Assembly: GCF_004305975.1 (NCBI RefSeq)
Contig: NZ_BHZI01000001.1
Coordinates: 1 to 64,000, forward strand
Source: Streptomyces otsuchiensis
Lineage (GTDB): Bacteria > Actinomycetota > Actinomycetes > Streptomycetales > Streptomycetaceae
Length of the DNA: 64,000 nt
Reading direction: 5' to 3'
The notes under the pieces were generated by a model that was not told where the DNA came from, did no database searches, and saw only the letters and a list, made by a program, of their open reading frames with translations. The position numbers and the translations under genes were made by a program. This document shows positions 29,180 through 37,625 of the stretch, one piece after another (position 1 is the stretch's first letter; every line of letters starts with the position of its first letter).

Positions 29180-29419
29180 ATGCTCGAGGAGGCCCTCGAG
29201 CACCTGGTGAAGGGCATCGTCGAACACCCCGACGAGGTCCAGGTCGCCTCACGCAACCAGCGTCGCGGACAGGTGCTGGAGGTCCGGGTACACCCCGACG
29301 ACCTCGGCAAGGTGATCGGCCGTAACGGCCGTACCGCCCGTTCGCTGCGTACGGTCGTGGGCGCGCTCGGCGGCCGCGGCATCCGCGTCGACCTGGTCGA
29401 CGTGGACGAGGTCCGCTGA
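29180..29419 (+). CDS. khpA: KH-domain RNA-binding protein KhpA
   Basis: A 79-residue single type II KH domain with the RNA-binding loop GKVIGRNGRTARSLR. KhpA proteins bind RNA broadly and are always found between rpsP and rimM in Gram-positive genomes. It is read 2 bases after the rpsP stop and ends before a 15-bp hairpin (29432-29476). Confidence 0.93.
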   Translation: MLEEALEHLVKGIVEHPDEVQVASRNQRRGQVLEVRVHPDDLGKVIGRNGRTARSLRTVVGALGGRGIRVDLVDVDEVR

Positions 29420-29431
29420 CATCTCGTGAAC

Positions 29432-29476
29432 CGGCATGGGCCGGAGACGGCAATCCGCCGACTCCGGCCCATGCCG
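29432..29476 (+). terminator. Hairpin between khpA and rimM
   Basis: Bases 29432-29446 pair perfectly with 29462-29476. The 15-base loop can itself form a small CGG/CCG pairing. It probably terminates or attenuates the rpsP-khpA transcript ahead of rimM. The arms read CGGCATGGGCCGGAG, close to but not the dispersed motif. Confidence 0.7.
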
Positions 29477-29665
29477 CGTTCCAGGCCCGCCCGTGAGGTG
29501 TGTGGAGTACGGCCTCACGCGGCCGCCACGGGGCACGGGGCCCTGCGTGAACCCGCCCCGGGTGGTCCCGGCACAAAGCGGGCCAGGGCCCGCACGTCCC
29601 GCCGCAGGCTCCCTGTCCCGCCATGGACGCACGTGAACGCTCAGCACGAAAGGAACCGAACCGCA

Positions 29666-30214
29666 GTGCAGCTTGTCGTCGCCCGCATCGGCCGCGCCCA
29701 CGGGATCAAGGGCGAACTGACCGTGGAGGTGCGTACGGACGAGCCCGAACAGCGTCTCGGACCCGGCGCCGTCCTCGCCACCGACCCACCGGAGCGCGGA
29801 CCGCTCGTCATCGAGACGGGGCGTGTCCACAGCGGACGGCTGCTGCTGCGCTTCGAGGGCGTCGGTGACCGCACGGCCGCGGAGGCCCTGCGGAACACGC
29901 TGCTCATCGCCGAGGTGGACCCGGAGGAGCGTCCGGACGACCCCGAGGAGTTCTACGACCATCAGCTCGACGACCTCGAGGTCGTCACCGCCGATGGCAC
30001 CGTCATCGGCCGCGTGACGGAGGTCGCGCATCTCCCCGCCCAGGACCTGCTGGTGATCGCGCGGGAGGACGGTGGCGAGGTGATGATTCCCTTCGTGACC
30101 GAGTTCGTCCCCGAGGTGGACCTGCAGGCGCAGCGGGTGGTCGTCACCCCGCCTCCGGGACTCCTCGAAGAGCCGCTGCCCGGCGACGCGCGGGACGCGG
30201 GACGGAAGGACTGA
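29666..30214 (+). CDS. rimM: Ribosome maturation factor RimM
   Basis: RimM binds S19 and helps mature the head of the 30S subunit. The 182-residue protein has the N-terminal barrel ([22 protein letters not shown]) and the PRC-barrel domain ([25 protein letters not shown]...[15 protein letters not shown]). GTG 29666 gives the family start, about 11 bases after AAAGGAA. It is followed after 5 bases by trmD, its usual partner. Confidence 0.96.
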   Translation: MQLVVARIGRAHGIKGELTVEVRTDEPEQRLGPGAVLATDPPERGPLVIETGRVHSGRLLLRFEGVGDRTAAEALRNTLLIAEVDPEERPDDPEEFYDHQLDDLEVVTADGTVIGRVTEVAHLPAQDLLVIAREDGGEVMIPFVTEFVPEVDLQAQRVVVTPPPGLLEEPLPGDARDAGRKD

Positions 30215-30219
30215 GCGCG

Positions 30220-31074
30220 ATGCGTCTCGACGTGATCACCATCTTCCCGGAGTACCTCGAACCGCTGAACGTCTCCCTCGTGGGCAAGGCGCGTGAGCGC
30301 GGGCTGCTGGACGTACGGGTGCACGACCTCCGGAACTGGACCCACGACCGGCATCACACTGTGGACGACACCCCGTACGGCGGCGGTCCCGGCATGGTGA
30401 TGAAGCCGGAGCCATGGGGCGAGGCCTTGGACGCGGTCATCGGCGGAGCGGGTGCCGACGGGGACGCAGACACCCCGCACGGTGCGGTGGACGGGGGGCC
30501 TGCTCCGGTCATCGTGGTGCCCACGCCGAGCGGCGTCCCGTTCACCCAGGAGGCCGCGGCGGAGCTGGCCGCGCGGCCCTGGCTCGTCTTCACCCCCGCC
30601 CGTTACGAAGGCATCGACCGCCGGGTCATCGAGGACTACTCCGACCGGCATGAGGTGCGTGAGGTGTCGGTCGGCGACTACGTCCTGGCGGGCGGCGAGG
30701 CACCCGTTCTCGTGATGGTCGAGGCCATCGCGCGCCTGTTGCCGGGGGTTCTCGGGAACGCGGAGTCGCATCGGGACGACTCCTTCGCCGACGGTTCCAT
30801 GGCGGGACTTCTGGAAGGGCCGGTGTACACCAAGCCGCCCGCGTGGCGGGGGCGCACGGTGCCGGACGTCCTTGTGAGCGGGCACCATGGGCGCATCGCC
30901 CGGTGGCGGCGGGACGAGGCGCTTCGCCGTACGTCCGCGCACCGTCCCGACCTGATCGAACACGCGGTGCCGCAGGAGATGGACCGCGCGGACCTGCTGA
31001 CCCTCGCGGAACTGGGCTGGGTGGCGGGGAGCGACGGGCGATTTGGGCGAACACCGGGCGCCGTGGAAGAATGA
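30220..31074 (+). CDS. trmD: tRNA (guanine(37)-N(1))-methyltransferase TrmD
   Basis: TrmD methylates G37 next to the anticodon to prevent frameshifting. The 284-residue protein has the SPOUT trefoil-knot motifs: [12 protein letters not shown] start, [23 protein letters not shown], and [16 protein letters not shown]. An insert of about 20 residues rich in Gly/Asp/Ala follows the MVMKPEP block. GGAAGGA precedes the ATG. Confidence 0.97.
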   Translation: MRLDVITIFPEYLEPLNVSLVGKARERGLLDVRVHDLRNWTHDRHHTVDDTPYGGGPGMVMKPEPWGEALDAVIGGAGADGDADTPHGAVDGGPAPVIVVPTPSGVPFTQEAAAELAARPWLVFTPARYEGIDRRVIEDYSDRHEVREVSVGDYVLAGGEAPVLVMVEAIARLLPGVLGNAESHRDDSFADGSMAGLLEGPVYTKPPAWRGRTVPDVLVSGHHGRIARWRRDEALRRTSAHRPDLIEHAVPQEMDRADLLTLAELGWVAGSDGRFGRTPGAVEE

Positions 31075-31219
31075 GCAGCTGCCGCGTTCGAAGGCGCGTG
31101 ACCCTGCCACAGGGGGAAGAACACCGCCGGCACGACGGCACGGGCATCGCACGGTGTCCCGCCCACCATCACATCGTTCCGCTGATGACCTGTGGCATCA
31201 GCGAAGAGAGCAGCAGGTC

Positions 31220-31567
31220 ATGAACCTCCTCGACACAGTCGACTCCGCGTCGCTCCGCAGCGACATCCCGGCGTTCCGCCCCGGTGACACCGTCAACGTC
31301 CACGTGCGCGTCATCGAGGGCAGCCGCTCCCGTGTCCAGCAGTTCAAGGGTGTCGTCATCCGCCGCCAGGGCTCGGGCGTCCGCGAGACCTTCACGGTCC
31401 GCAAGGTCAGCTTCGGCGTCGGCGTGGAACGGACCTTCCCCGTGCACACCCCGGTGGTGGAGAAGATCGAGCTGGTGACCCGCGGTGCCGTCCGCCGCGC
31501 CAAGCTGTACTACCTCCGTGAGCTGCGTGGCAAGGCAGCGAAGATCAAGGAGAAGCGCGACAACTGA
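31220..31567 (+). CDS. rplS: 50S ribosomal protein L19
   Basis: The 115-residue protein matches L19 at the 30S-50S interface: [39 protein letters not shown] and the C-terminal [22 protein letters not shown] 31220 follows AGCAGGT. The 145 bases after trmD show no clear terminator, so co-transcription with trmD is likely. Confidence 0.97.
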   Translation: MNLLDTVDSASLRSDIPAFRPGDTVNVHVRVIEGSRSRVQQFKGVVIRRQGSGVRETFTVRKVSFGVGVERTFPVHTPVVEKIELVTRGAVRRAKLYYLRELRGKAAKIKEKRDN

Positions 31568-31603
31568 GCCTGTCGCCTTCACCGGGCCGGTTACCATCTC
31601 GGC

Positions 31604-32302
31604 GTGACCGACACCGACGCCTCGTCCCAGGAGCGCGATCCCACTCCACCTCCCCAGGAGGAACCGGAGCAGGGGTCGCGCTCCTGGCGCGTGTGGGCGA
31701 CGGCATTCATCGCGCCGGTCGTCGGCTTCGCCCTCACCAGCGCCTTCGTGATGCAGGCCTTTCTGATCCCCAGCGGATCGATGGAGGAGACGCTGCACGT
31801 GGGTGACCGGGTCCTGGTCAACAAGCTCGCTTATCGCTTTGGCGACATTGGGCGTGGCGATATCGTGGTCTTCGACGGAACGGGCTCGTTCGTCCACGAC
31901 GCCTCGGAACCGGGCCCCGTGGCCCGCGTGTTGCGGGCGGCGGGTGGTGCGGTCGGGCTGACGCCGTCCGGGGACACCGACTACATCAAGCGGGTGATCG
32001 GGATCGGCGGGGACCGGGTCGTGTGCTGCGACGCCGAGGGCATGATCACCGTCAACGGGAAGCAGCTGGAGGAGCCCTACCTGTATCCGGGCGACGAACC
32101 CTCAGCCACACCGTTCGACATCGAGGTGCCCGCAGGACGGCTGTGGGTTCTCGGCGACCACCGGTCCGACTCCAGCGACTCCCGTGACCATCTGGGCTCG
32201 CCCGGAGGCGGCACCGTGGCCGAGGGCCGGGTCATCGGACGTGCCGAAGCGGTCGTCTGGCCGCCCTCCCGCACCGGCGGGCTACGGGCGGACCGTGGGT
32301 AG
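31604..32302 (+). CDS. lepB: Type I signal peptidase (first of four)
   Basis: Signal peptidase I cuts signal peptides from exported proteins. The 232-residue enzyme has an N-terminal membrane helix (about residues 28-55) and the catalytic Ser-59 in IPSGSM. Lys-129 (DYIKRVIGIGGD) is the general base, and the LWVLGDHRSDSSDSRDHLG box is present. It corresponds to the SipW-Z cluster of streptomycetes. TACCAT at 31592-31597 is 6 bases before the GTG, suggesting a leaderless start although rplS is only 36 bases away. It overlaps the next peptidase by 8 bases. Confidence 0.95.
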   Translation: MTDTDASSQERDPTPPPQEEPEQGSRSWRVWATAFIAPVVGFALTSAFVMQAFLIPSGSMEETLHVGDRVLVNKLAYRFGDIGRGDIVVFDGTGSFVHDASEPGPVARVLRAAGGAVGLTPSGDTDYIKRVIGIGGDRVVCCDAEGMITVNGKQLEEPYLYPGDEPSATPFDIEVPAGRLWVLGDHRSDSSDSRDHLGSPGGGTVAEGRVIGRAEAVVWPPSRTGGLRADRG

Positions 32303-33107
32303 TCGGGGAAGGCCCCGTGGTGCCCCGTCCCCCGGCGCCGCCGAGCCCCATGGCGAGGCATCACCCGGGACCCCGAACCGCCTCGGCGGGGGGCGCGCCG
32401 CCCGACGACGGGCGGCCAAGCGGATCCGCCGGCGCCGTCGGCTGCGGACCACGCGCGAGATACCGATGCTGATAGGCATCGCTCTCGGTATCGCGTTGCT
32501 GATCAAGACCTTTCTGGTGCAGGCGTTCGTCATCCCCTCAGGTTCGATGGAGCCGACCATCCAGATCGACGACCGCGTGCTGGTCAACAAGTTCACGCCG
32601 TGGCTCGGCTGGGAACCCTCGCGCGGGGACGTGGTGGTGTTCAAGGACCCCGGCGGCTGGCTGGAGACCGACGCCGGCATGCCCCAGAGCGCTGATCCGC
32701 CGGTGATCGGGCAGGTCAAGACCGCCCTGAGCTGGGTCGGGCTGATGCCCAAGGAGGACGAGGACCTGATCAAGCGCGTCATCGGTGTGGGTGGCGACAC
32801 CGTGGTCTGCTGTGACGAGGAGGGTCTGGTCACGGTCAACGGTGTGCCCGTCGAGGAGCCTTACGTCCACCCGGGCAACGAGCCGTCCACGATCCCGTTC
32901 GACGTCACCGTGCCGCCCGGCCGGGTGTTCGTCATGGGGGACCATCGCGGCAACTCCGCCGATTCGCGGTTCCATCTGAACGAGCCCGGTGAGGGCACCA
33001 TCCCCGTCGCCTCGGTGGTCGGCCGGGCGAGTGTGATCGCGTGGCCGTATGCTCACTGGGGCCGACTCGACGGCGCGGACGCCTTCGAGGCGGTTCCCGA
33101 GCCGTAG
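32295..33107 (+). CDS. lepB: Type I signal peptidase (second of four)
   Basis: The 270-residue paralogue has a longer cytoplasmic N-terminus with a strongly basic stretch (RRAAKRIRRRRRLRTTRE) before the membrane helix (about residues 58-78), catalytic Ser-84 in IPSGSM, Lys-160 in DLIKRVIGVGGD, and VFVMGDHRGNSADSRFH. The GTG at 32295 overlaps the end of the previous gene, implying coupled translation. Confidence 0.94.
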   Translation: MGSRGRPRGAPSPGAAEPHGEASPGTPNRLGGGRAARRRAAKRIRRRRRLRTTREIPMLIGIALGIALLIKTFLVQAFVIPSGSMEPTIQIDDRVLVNKFTPWLGWEPSRGDVVVFKDPGGWLETDAGMPQSADPPVIGQVKTALSWVGLMPKEDEDLIKRVIGVGGDTVVCCDEEGLVTVNGVPVEEPYVHPGNEPSTIPFDVTVPPGRVFVMGDHRGNSADSRFHLNEPGEGTIPVASVVGRASVIAWPYAHWGRLDGADAFEAVPEP

Positions 33108-33304
33108 CCCGCCCGGTCGCGTTGTTCGCGTCGCGGCACGGGGTGCGTGGCGCCCGCCCCGTGCGGGTAGGCGCTGCCAGGCGGGTCGAGGCGAAAGAAG
33201 TGACAGAACTCCCGATCCCTGCGGAACTCCCGCTCGTTATCGGAGTGGAGCTGTGAGCCTGTTCCGCCCCTCGGGCAGGCTGCGAAGTGGTGTGAGGAGT
33301 CGAT

Positions 33305-34312
33305 GTGGGGGATGTGGCAGTGGGAGCCCGGTCCGGAGCGTCCGAGGACCCGGAGAGGCGCCCTTCACCGGGATACTCCGGGGCCGCCGGCGACCGTCCT
33401 GCGGACGCGCCCGGTGGTTACGACCCCGGAGCCGGTGACGCCGACGGTTCGGTGAGCCCGGACAGTGGGAGCGCGGGTGGCCACGCCGACGACGGCGTCC
33501 CCGGTGATGGCGAGGACGGCGGTGACCGGGGCCGGGGGCACAAGGGGACGAAGAACCGTTCGTTCTGGAAGGAACTGCCGATCCTCATCGGTGTCGCGCT
33601 CGTCCTGGCTCTTGTGATCAAGACGTTCCTGGTCCAGGCATTCTCGATCCCCTCGGACTCCATGCAGAACACCCTGCAGCGCGGTGACCGGGTCCTGGTC
33701 GACAAGCTGACGCCCTGGTTCGGCGCCACCCCCGACCGCGGTGAAGTGATCGTCTTCCGTGACCCGGGCGGCTGGCTCCCCCCGCCTTCCAACGACGGCG
33801 GCGCCTGGGCGAACGTGCAGGAGGGCCTGAGCTTCATCGGTCTGATGCCGTCCGCGGAAGATCAGAACCTGATCAAGCGGGTCATCGCCGTCGGGGGCGA
33901 CACCGTGGAGTGTCAGGTGGGCGGCCTTGTCACGGTCAACGGCAACGAGGTGGACGAGACCGACTTCATCTACCCCGGGAACACGGCCTGTGACGACCGG
34001 GCCTTCGGCCCGATCGACATCCCCGAGGGCCGGCTCTGGGTCATGGGCGACCACCGCCAGGACTCGCAGGACTCGCGCTTCCACATGAGCGGCCCCGGAG
34101 GCGGCACCGTCTCCGAGGAAGAGGTCGTCGGTCGCGCCGTCGTCGTCGCCTGGCCGGTGAACCGCTGGTCGGTGCTCTCCGTACCGGAGGGCTACTCCTC
34201 GCTCGACAACGCGGCGGCGCTGGCGGTGCCCGGTGCGCTCGGACTGGCCGGCGCGGTGCCGCTGGTCTGGTGGCGACGTCGGCTGCTTCTCGACCGCGGT
34301 CGCGACGACTGA
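33305..34312 (+). CDS. lepB: Type I signal peptidase (third of four)
   Basis: The 335-residue paralogue has an 85-residue Gly/Asp/Pro-rich cytoplasmic N-terminus and a membrane helix (about 94-113). Catalytic Ser-119 is in IPSDSM and Lys-191 in NLIKRVIAVGGD. A second hydrophobic helix near the C-terminus ends in WWRRR, so both ends are anchored. GTG 33305 follows GAGGAG by 5 bases. A 197-base gap separates it from the second peptidase, so it may have its own promoter. Confidence 0.94.
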   Translation: MGDVAVGARSGASEDPERRPSPGYSGAAGDRPADAPGGYDPGAGDADGSVSPDSGSAGGHADDGVPGDGEDGGDRGRGHKGTKNRSFWKELPILIGVALVLALVIKTFLVQAFSIPSDSMQNTLQRGDRVLVDKLTPWFGATPDRGEVIVFRDPGGWLPPPSNDGGAWANVQEGLSFIGLMPSAEDQNLIKRVIAVGGDTVECQVGGLVTVNGNEVDETDFIYPGNTACDDRAFGPIDIPEGRLWVMGDHRQDSQDSRFHMSGPGGGTVSEEEVVGRAVVVAWPVNRWSVLSVPEGYSSLDNAAALAVPGALGLAGAVPLVWWRRRLLLDRGRDD

Positions 34313-34318
34313 ACTTCG

Positions 34319-34363
34319 GCGGGGCGGCGTGCGGACCTGACGGGTCACCGCACGCCGCCCCGC
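34319..34363 (+). terminator. 16-bp hairpin after the third signal peptidase
   Basis: Bases 34319-34334 pair perfectly with 34348-34363 around a 13-base loop, 7 bases after the stop codon. Confidence 0.8.
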
Positions 34364-34547
34364 GCCACGTCCGGGGTCACGCCCGGGGCGTGCGGGCGCG
34401 CCACCGCAGGGGGCGCCCACCGGGACCCTCGCCTTCCTCAGACCACCGCTCCACGCGGCGCGGGCGACCACAAAGCGTTCGCCGGGCGCGACGACGACCT
34501 CACTGGGTAGGGTCACGTTCCGGACCATGACCCAGATGGAGGACGAG

Positions 34548-35261
34548 ATGAGCGCTGCGCCGCGCACCCGGGGCCGTCTCGGCCGGGTCCTTTCCAACGC
34601 CGTCGTGGCCCTGGGATGTGTGCTCTTCCTCGGTGGGTTCGTGCTGGCCGCGTTCCTCTACCAGCCCTATCTGGTACCGACCGACTCGATGGCACCCACC
34701 GTCGCCGCCGACGATCGCGTGGTCGCCCAGCGCATTGACGGCCGTGAGGTGCACCGGGGCGACATCGTGGTGTTCCGGGACGACGCATGGAGCGAACTGC
34801 CCATGGTCAAGCGAGTCGTCGGGGTGGGCGGCGACAGCGTCACCTGTTGCGACGAGGACGGTCTGCTCCGGGTCAACGACGTTCCGATCGACGAGTCTTA
34901 TCGGGACAGGGGAGTGCCTGCCTCGCGCCACGGCTTCGAAGCCGTCGTGCCCGACGGCGAGCTCTTTCTGCTGGGCGACGAGCGCCTGGACTCCGTCGAC
35001 TCCCGGGCCCTGCTCGCGGACGGGCGCAGCGGAACGGTCGCCGAAGACGCCGTCGTCGCCCGTGTCGAGGCGATCGCCTGGCCTCCGAGCCGACTCGGTC
35101 CGGTGGCGCGCCCGGGCGAGTTCGGCGATCTGCCCGGCGGCGTGTCCAGCCCCGGGCCACTGAATCTGTTGGTGATCTCCACCGTGACCGGCGCGGTGCT
35201 CATCCTCGGTGGTGCCGCGATCGGACCGCTCACAGCCCGTTCCTCGCGACGGAAGGCGTAA
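34548..35261 (+). CDS. lepB: Type I signal peptidase (fourth of four)
   Basis: The most divergent of the four, with 237 residues from this start. It has an N-terminal helix with VALGCVLFLGGFVLAAFLY, the catalytic Ser in VPTDSM, the Lys in PMVKRVVGVGGD, the LFLLGDERLDSVDSRAL box, and a C-terminal helix. ATG 34548 follows GGAGGA and is preferred; ATG 34527 would add 7 residues and lies close behind TAGGGT (34508-34513), a likely -10. The GDH box reads GDE rather than GDH. Confidence 0.92.
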   Translation: MSAAPRTRGRLGRVLSNAVVALGCVLFLGGFVLAAFLYQPYLVPTDSMAPTVAADDRVVAQRIDGREVHRGDIVVFRDDAWSELPMVKRVVGVGGDSVTCCDEDGLLRVNDVPIDESYRDRGVPASRHGFEAVVPDGELFLLGDERLDSVDSRALLADGRSGTVAEDAVVARVEAIAWPPSRLGPVARPGEFGDLPGGVSSPGPLNLLVISTVTGAVLILGGAAIGPLTARSSRRKA

Positions 35262-35371
35262 CGTTCAGTCTGGCGGTAGGCGTGACGTTCGGTGACGGTG
35301 AGCGATATCGAGCGGACCCGACCTGCCGTGAAGCACAATGTGTGGACGGAACGGCTGAAAGGGATCACGCG

Positions 35372-35716
35372 ATGAGCGCCGAAGATCTCGAGAAGTACGA
35401 GACCGAGATGGAGCTGAAGCTCTATCGGGAGTACCGGGATGTGGTCGGACTCTTCACCTACGTGATCGAGACCGATCGGCGCTTCTACCTCACCAACGAC
35501 TACGAGATGCAGGTGCACTCGGTCCAGGGCGAGGTGTTCTTCGAGGTCTCGATGGCCGATGCCTGGGTGTGGGACATGTACCGGCCCGCGCGCTTCGTCA
35601 AGCAGGTGCGAGTGCTGACCTTCAAGGACGTCAACATCGAGGAGCTCAACCGGAACGAGCTCGATCTGACGCAGAACAACGGCTTCAGCGCGGGCAGTGA
35701 CGGAGGTGCGGGCTGA
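35372..35716 (+). CDS. DUF2469 family conserved actinobacterial protein
   Basis: A 114-residue acidic protein beginning MSAEDLEKYETEMELKLYREYRDVVGLFTYVIETDRRFYL, highly conserved in actinobacteria and of unknown function. It usually sits after lepB-rnhB and before yraN-comM-dprA. Here no rnhB precedes it and yraN does not follow; see the 41-bp element and the inverted block. A GAAAGGGA ribosome site precedes the ATG. Confidence 0.93.
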   Translation: MSAEDLEKYETEMELKLYREYRDVVGLFTYVIETDRRFYLTNDYEMQVHSVQGEVFFEVSMADAWVWDMYRPARFVKQVRVLTFKDVNIEELNRNELDLTQNNGFSAGSDGGAG

Positions 35717-35750
35717 CCCGCCTCGCTCCTTTCCACCCGAAAGAGTGACG

Positions 35751-35791
35751 GAGTTATCCACAGGTCCTAAGTTTTCCACCAAGATCCACAC
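35751..35791 (+). promoter_or_regulatory. DnaA-box-type 41-bp element, left copy
   Basis: The element reads GAGTTATCCACAGG, six variable bases, then GTTTTCCACCAAGATCCACA. It includes TTATCCACA (35754-35762), a perfect DnaA box, plus TTTTCCACC (35772-35780) and GATCCACA (35783-35790), which resemble weaker boxes in the same direction. It lies 30 bases before the M23-like gene. An inverted copy (33 of 41 bases identical) is at 42129-42169, upstream of yraN. Confidence 0.75.
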
Positions 35792-35820
35792 GGGGGCGGC
35801 CGACGTACGAGTCTGCCCGT

Positions 35821-37005
35821 ATGCACATCTCCCCGCCTGACTTCTCCCGGCGAGCCATCCGCCGGACCCTGACCACCGCTACCGCCCTGGTGACCTCCAC
35901 GCTCGTCCTCGGCTCGTTGTGGCTGCCGCTGGCCGCCGCCCTCGCGCGAGAGGACGGCACCGGCGCGGCGGACGAGCACGCGGTCCCGAACATCCGGTCC
36001 GGCCCTGCACCGAGCGGGCGCTCAGAACCGCTCGACGGGACCGAAGGGCCGGAGGGGGTCTACGGGCCGGTCGAGCCGCAGGCTCAGCCGGCCCGTCACC
36101 CCGGCGCGGGCGTCAACCTGACTCCCTACGCCGACACCGCCCACGCTGCGGACGACCGCCCCGCACACCACGCAACGTCACCGCGATCGGTGCCGTCGGC
36201 CGGTCCGGGAGAGCCGGGCGCCGAGCGGTCCGAACCCGATACGCCCGAGGCGCCCGGACCGACCGGACCGACCGGACCGACCGGACAGGAAGATCAGCCG
36301 CTACCGGAACTCGATCCCTTCGGTACGGGCGACACGGGAGCACAGGGTTCGGCGCTGCCCACAGACGCCGACTGGCCCCTCGGGCCCCGCCCGCAGGTCG
36401 TGCGCCGCTGGGATCCGCCGCCCGCCCCCTGGGCGCCCGGCCACCGCGGCGTGGATCTCGCGGCGAGCCCCGGCACACCGGTCCACGCGGCGCTGGACGG
36501 TCACGTCAGCTTCGCCGGCATGGTGGCCGGGCGCGGTGTCGTCGTGATCGCCATTGACGGGACCGGGCTGCGCATGACACATGAACCGGTGATCCCGTCG
36601 GTGGCGGCGGGGCAACGGGTGAGTCGCGGCGAGCCCGTCGGGGTCGTCTCGGACGGTCCGTACCACTGCCAGGACTCATGCCTGCACTGGGGCCTGCTGG
36701 ACGGCCGTACCTACCTCGATCCCCTCTCGATCGTCGGCCGGGATCCTTCCAGGCTGCTGCCCGTCACCGGTGTGCCGCTACCCCCGCCGGAGCACCACCG
36801 GGCGCGCGGGCGGAGCGGTGCCGTTCCGGGGCGGCGGTCGTCCGGCCGCAGCAGGGGCAGTGCCTCAGGAGGCAGGGGTGGGGCGACGCGACCGGGGCCG
36901 ACGGCGCGAACGGTGGCGGGCGACTCCGTGCCGCGCACGCCCGGCGGCGTCAGGCCGCGGAGCGGGCGCCGTCCAGCACGAGCCGGACGGCGCGCTCGGC
37001 GATGA
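35821..37005 (+). CDS. Secreted M23-family (LytM-like) protein with incomplete active site
   Basis: The 394-residue product has a signal peptide (about residues 1-42, ending LAAALA), a Pro/Glu/Thr-rich linker with GPTGPTGPTG repeats, and an M23 domain at about residues 205-305. The first zinc ligands are present (HRGVD), but the usual His-x-His is SCLHWGL, with Cys at the first position. The protein may therefore be a regulator or binder rather than an active peptidoglycan endopeptidase. This variant is common in the actinobacterial homologue that normally sits divergent from rpsB. The last 80 residues are Arg/Gly/Ser-rich and the 3' end overlaps tetR by 56 bases, so the true C-terminus may be unusual. 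Confidence 0.88.
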   Translation: MHISPPDFSRRAIRRTLTTATALVTSTLVLGSLWLPLAAALAREDGTGAADEHAVPNIRSGPAPSGRSEPLDGTEGPEGVYGPVEPQAQPARHPGAGVNLTPYADTAHAADDRPAHHATSPRSVPSAGPGEPGAERSEPDTPEAPGPTGPTGPTGQEDQPLPELDPFGTGDTGAQGSALPTDADWPLGPRPQVVRRWDPPPAPWAPGHRGVDLAASPGTPVHAALDGHVSFAGMVAGRGVVVIAIDGTGLRMTHEPVIPSVAAGQRVSRGEPVGVVSDGPYHCQDSCLHWGLLDGRTYLDPLSIVGRDPSRLLPVTGVPLPPPEHHRARGRSGAVPGRRSSGRSRGSASGGRGGATRPGPTARTVAGDSVPRTPGGVRPRSGRRPARAGRRARR

Positions 37006-37540
37006 CCTCGCGGTCCTCGACGCCCAGACCGGCCCGCCGCACCGCGGCGTCCACCACCCCCTGCAGCAGCACCGCCGTCAGGCGTGGTTCGGACTGCCCC
37101 AGATCGGCGAGCACTCGTACCACCAGGTCGATCAGGCTGCCGTGCGCCGCTCGAATCTGCTCGCGGGCGGCGGCGTCCAGCTCGCTCGCCGCGATGGCGA
37201 CCACCGCCTGATGCCGCAGGTCTCCCGCAAGCGCCAGCTGCGTGCGGACGTAGGCCTCGAGCTGTCGCTCTGGTTCGCCGGCGGAGGCGACGGCGGCCTC
37301 CACTTCGGCGGCCCATGCCGGGAAGTCCGTGGCGCAGAGCGCCTCCACCACCGCACCGCGTGAACGGAAGTACTCGTAGACCGAAGACCGGGCCAGCCCG
37401 GTGCGTTCGGCCAGCGCGGGGAAGGTCAACGCCTTGGTGCCGCCGGAGGCGAGCAGAGCGCGCGCGGCCTCGAGCAGGGAGTCCCGCTGCTGTCTGCGAT
37501 GCTCGGCCACGGAGGCCGCCCGGATCCTCGGCACACCCAC
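36950..37540 (-). CDS. TetR-family transcriptional regulator
   Basis: The 196-residue protein has an N-terminal helix-turn-helix (RDSLLEAARALLASGGTKALTFPALAERTGLARSSVYEYFRSRGAVVEAL) typical of TetR repressors and a helical ligand domain. It lies 85 bases downstream of whiG, as the last gene of the yraN-comM-dprA-whiG-tetR series. Its ligand and targets are unknown. It converges on the M23-like gene with overlapping 3' ends. Confidence 0.92.
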   Translation of the reverse strand: MGVPRIRAASVAEHRRQQRDSLLEAARALLASGGTKALTFPALAERTGLARSSVYEYFRSRGAVVEALCATDFPAWAAEVEAAVASAGEPERQLEAYVRTQLALAGDLRHQAVVAIAASELDAAAREQIRAAHGSLIDLVVRVLADLGQSEPRLTAVLLQGVVDAAVRRAGLGVEDREVIAERAVRLVLDGARSAA

Positions 37541-37625
37541 AGACTAGAACGTGCGGACTCCGGAAGCACCCCTCCCCGGGCATCGGGGTCGCCGCAGGCC
37601 GCGCTGCGGTCCCCGTCGTGGGTGC

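Noticed and set aside
33200-33256. 18-codon ORF (MTELPIPAELPLVIGVEL) before the third signal peptidase
   Set aside because: Only a weak ribosome site, no family recognised, and chance ORFs of this size are common.
36259-36290. ACCGGACCG microsatellite
   Set aside because: It encodes a GPTGPT linker in the M23-like protein; ordinary low-complexity linker sequence.
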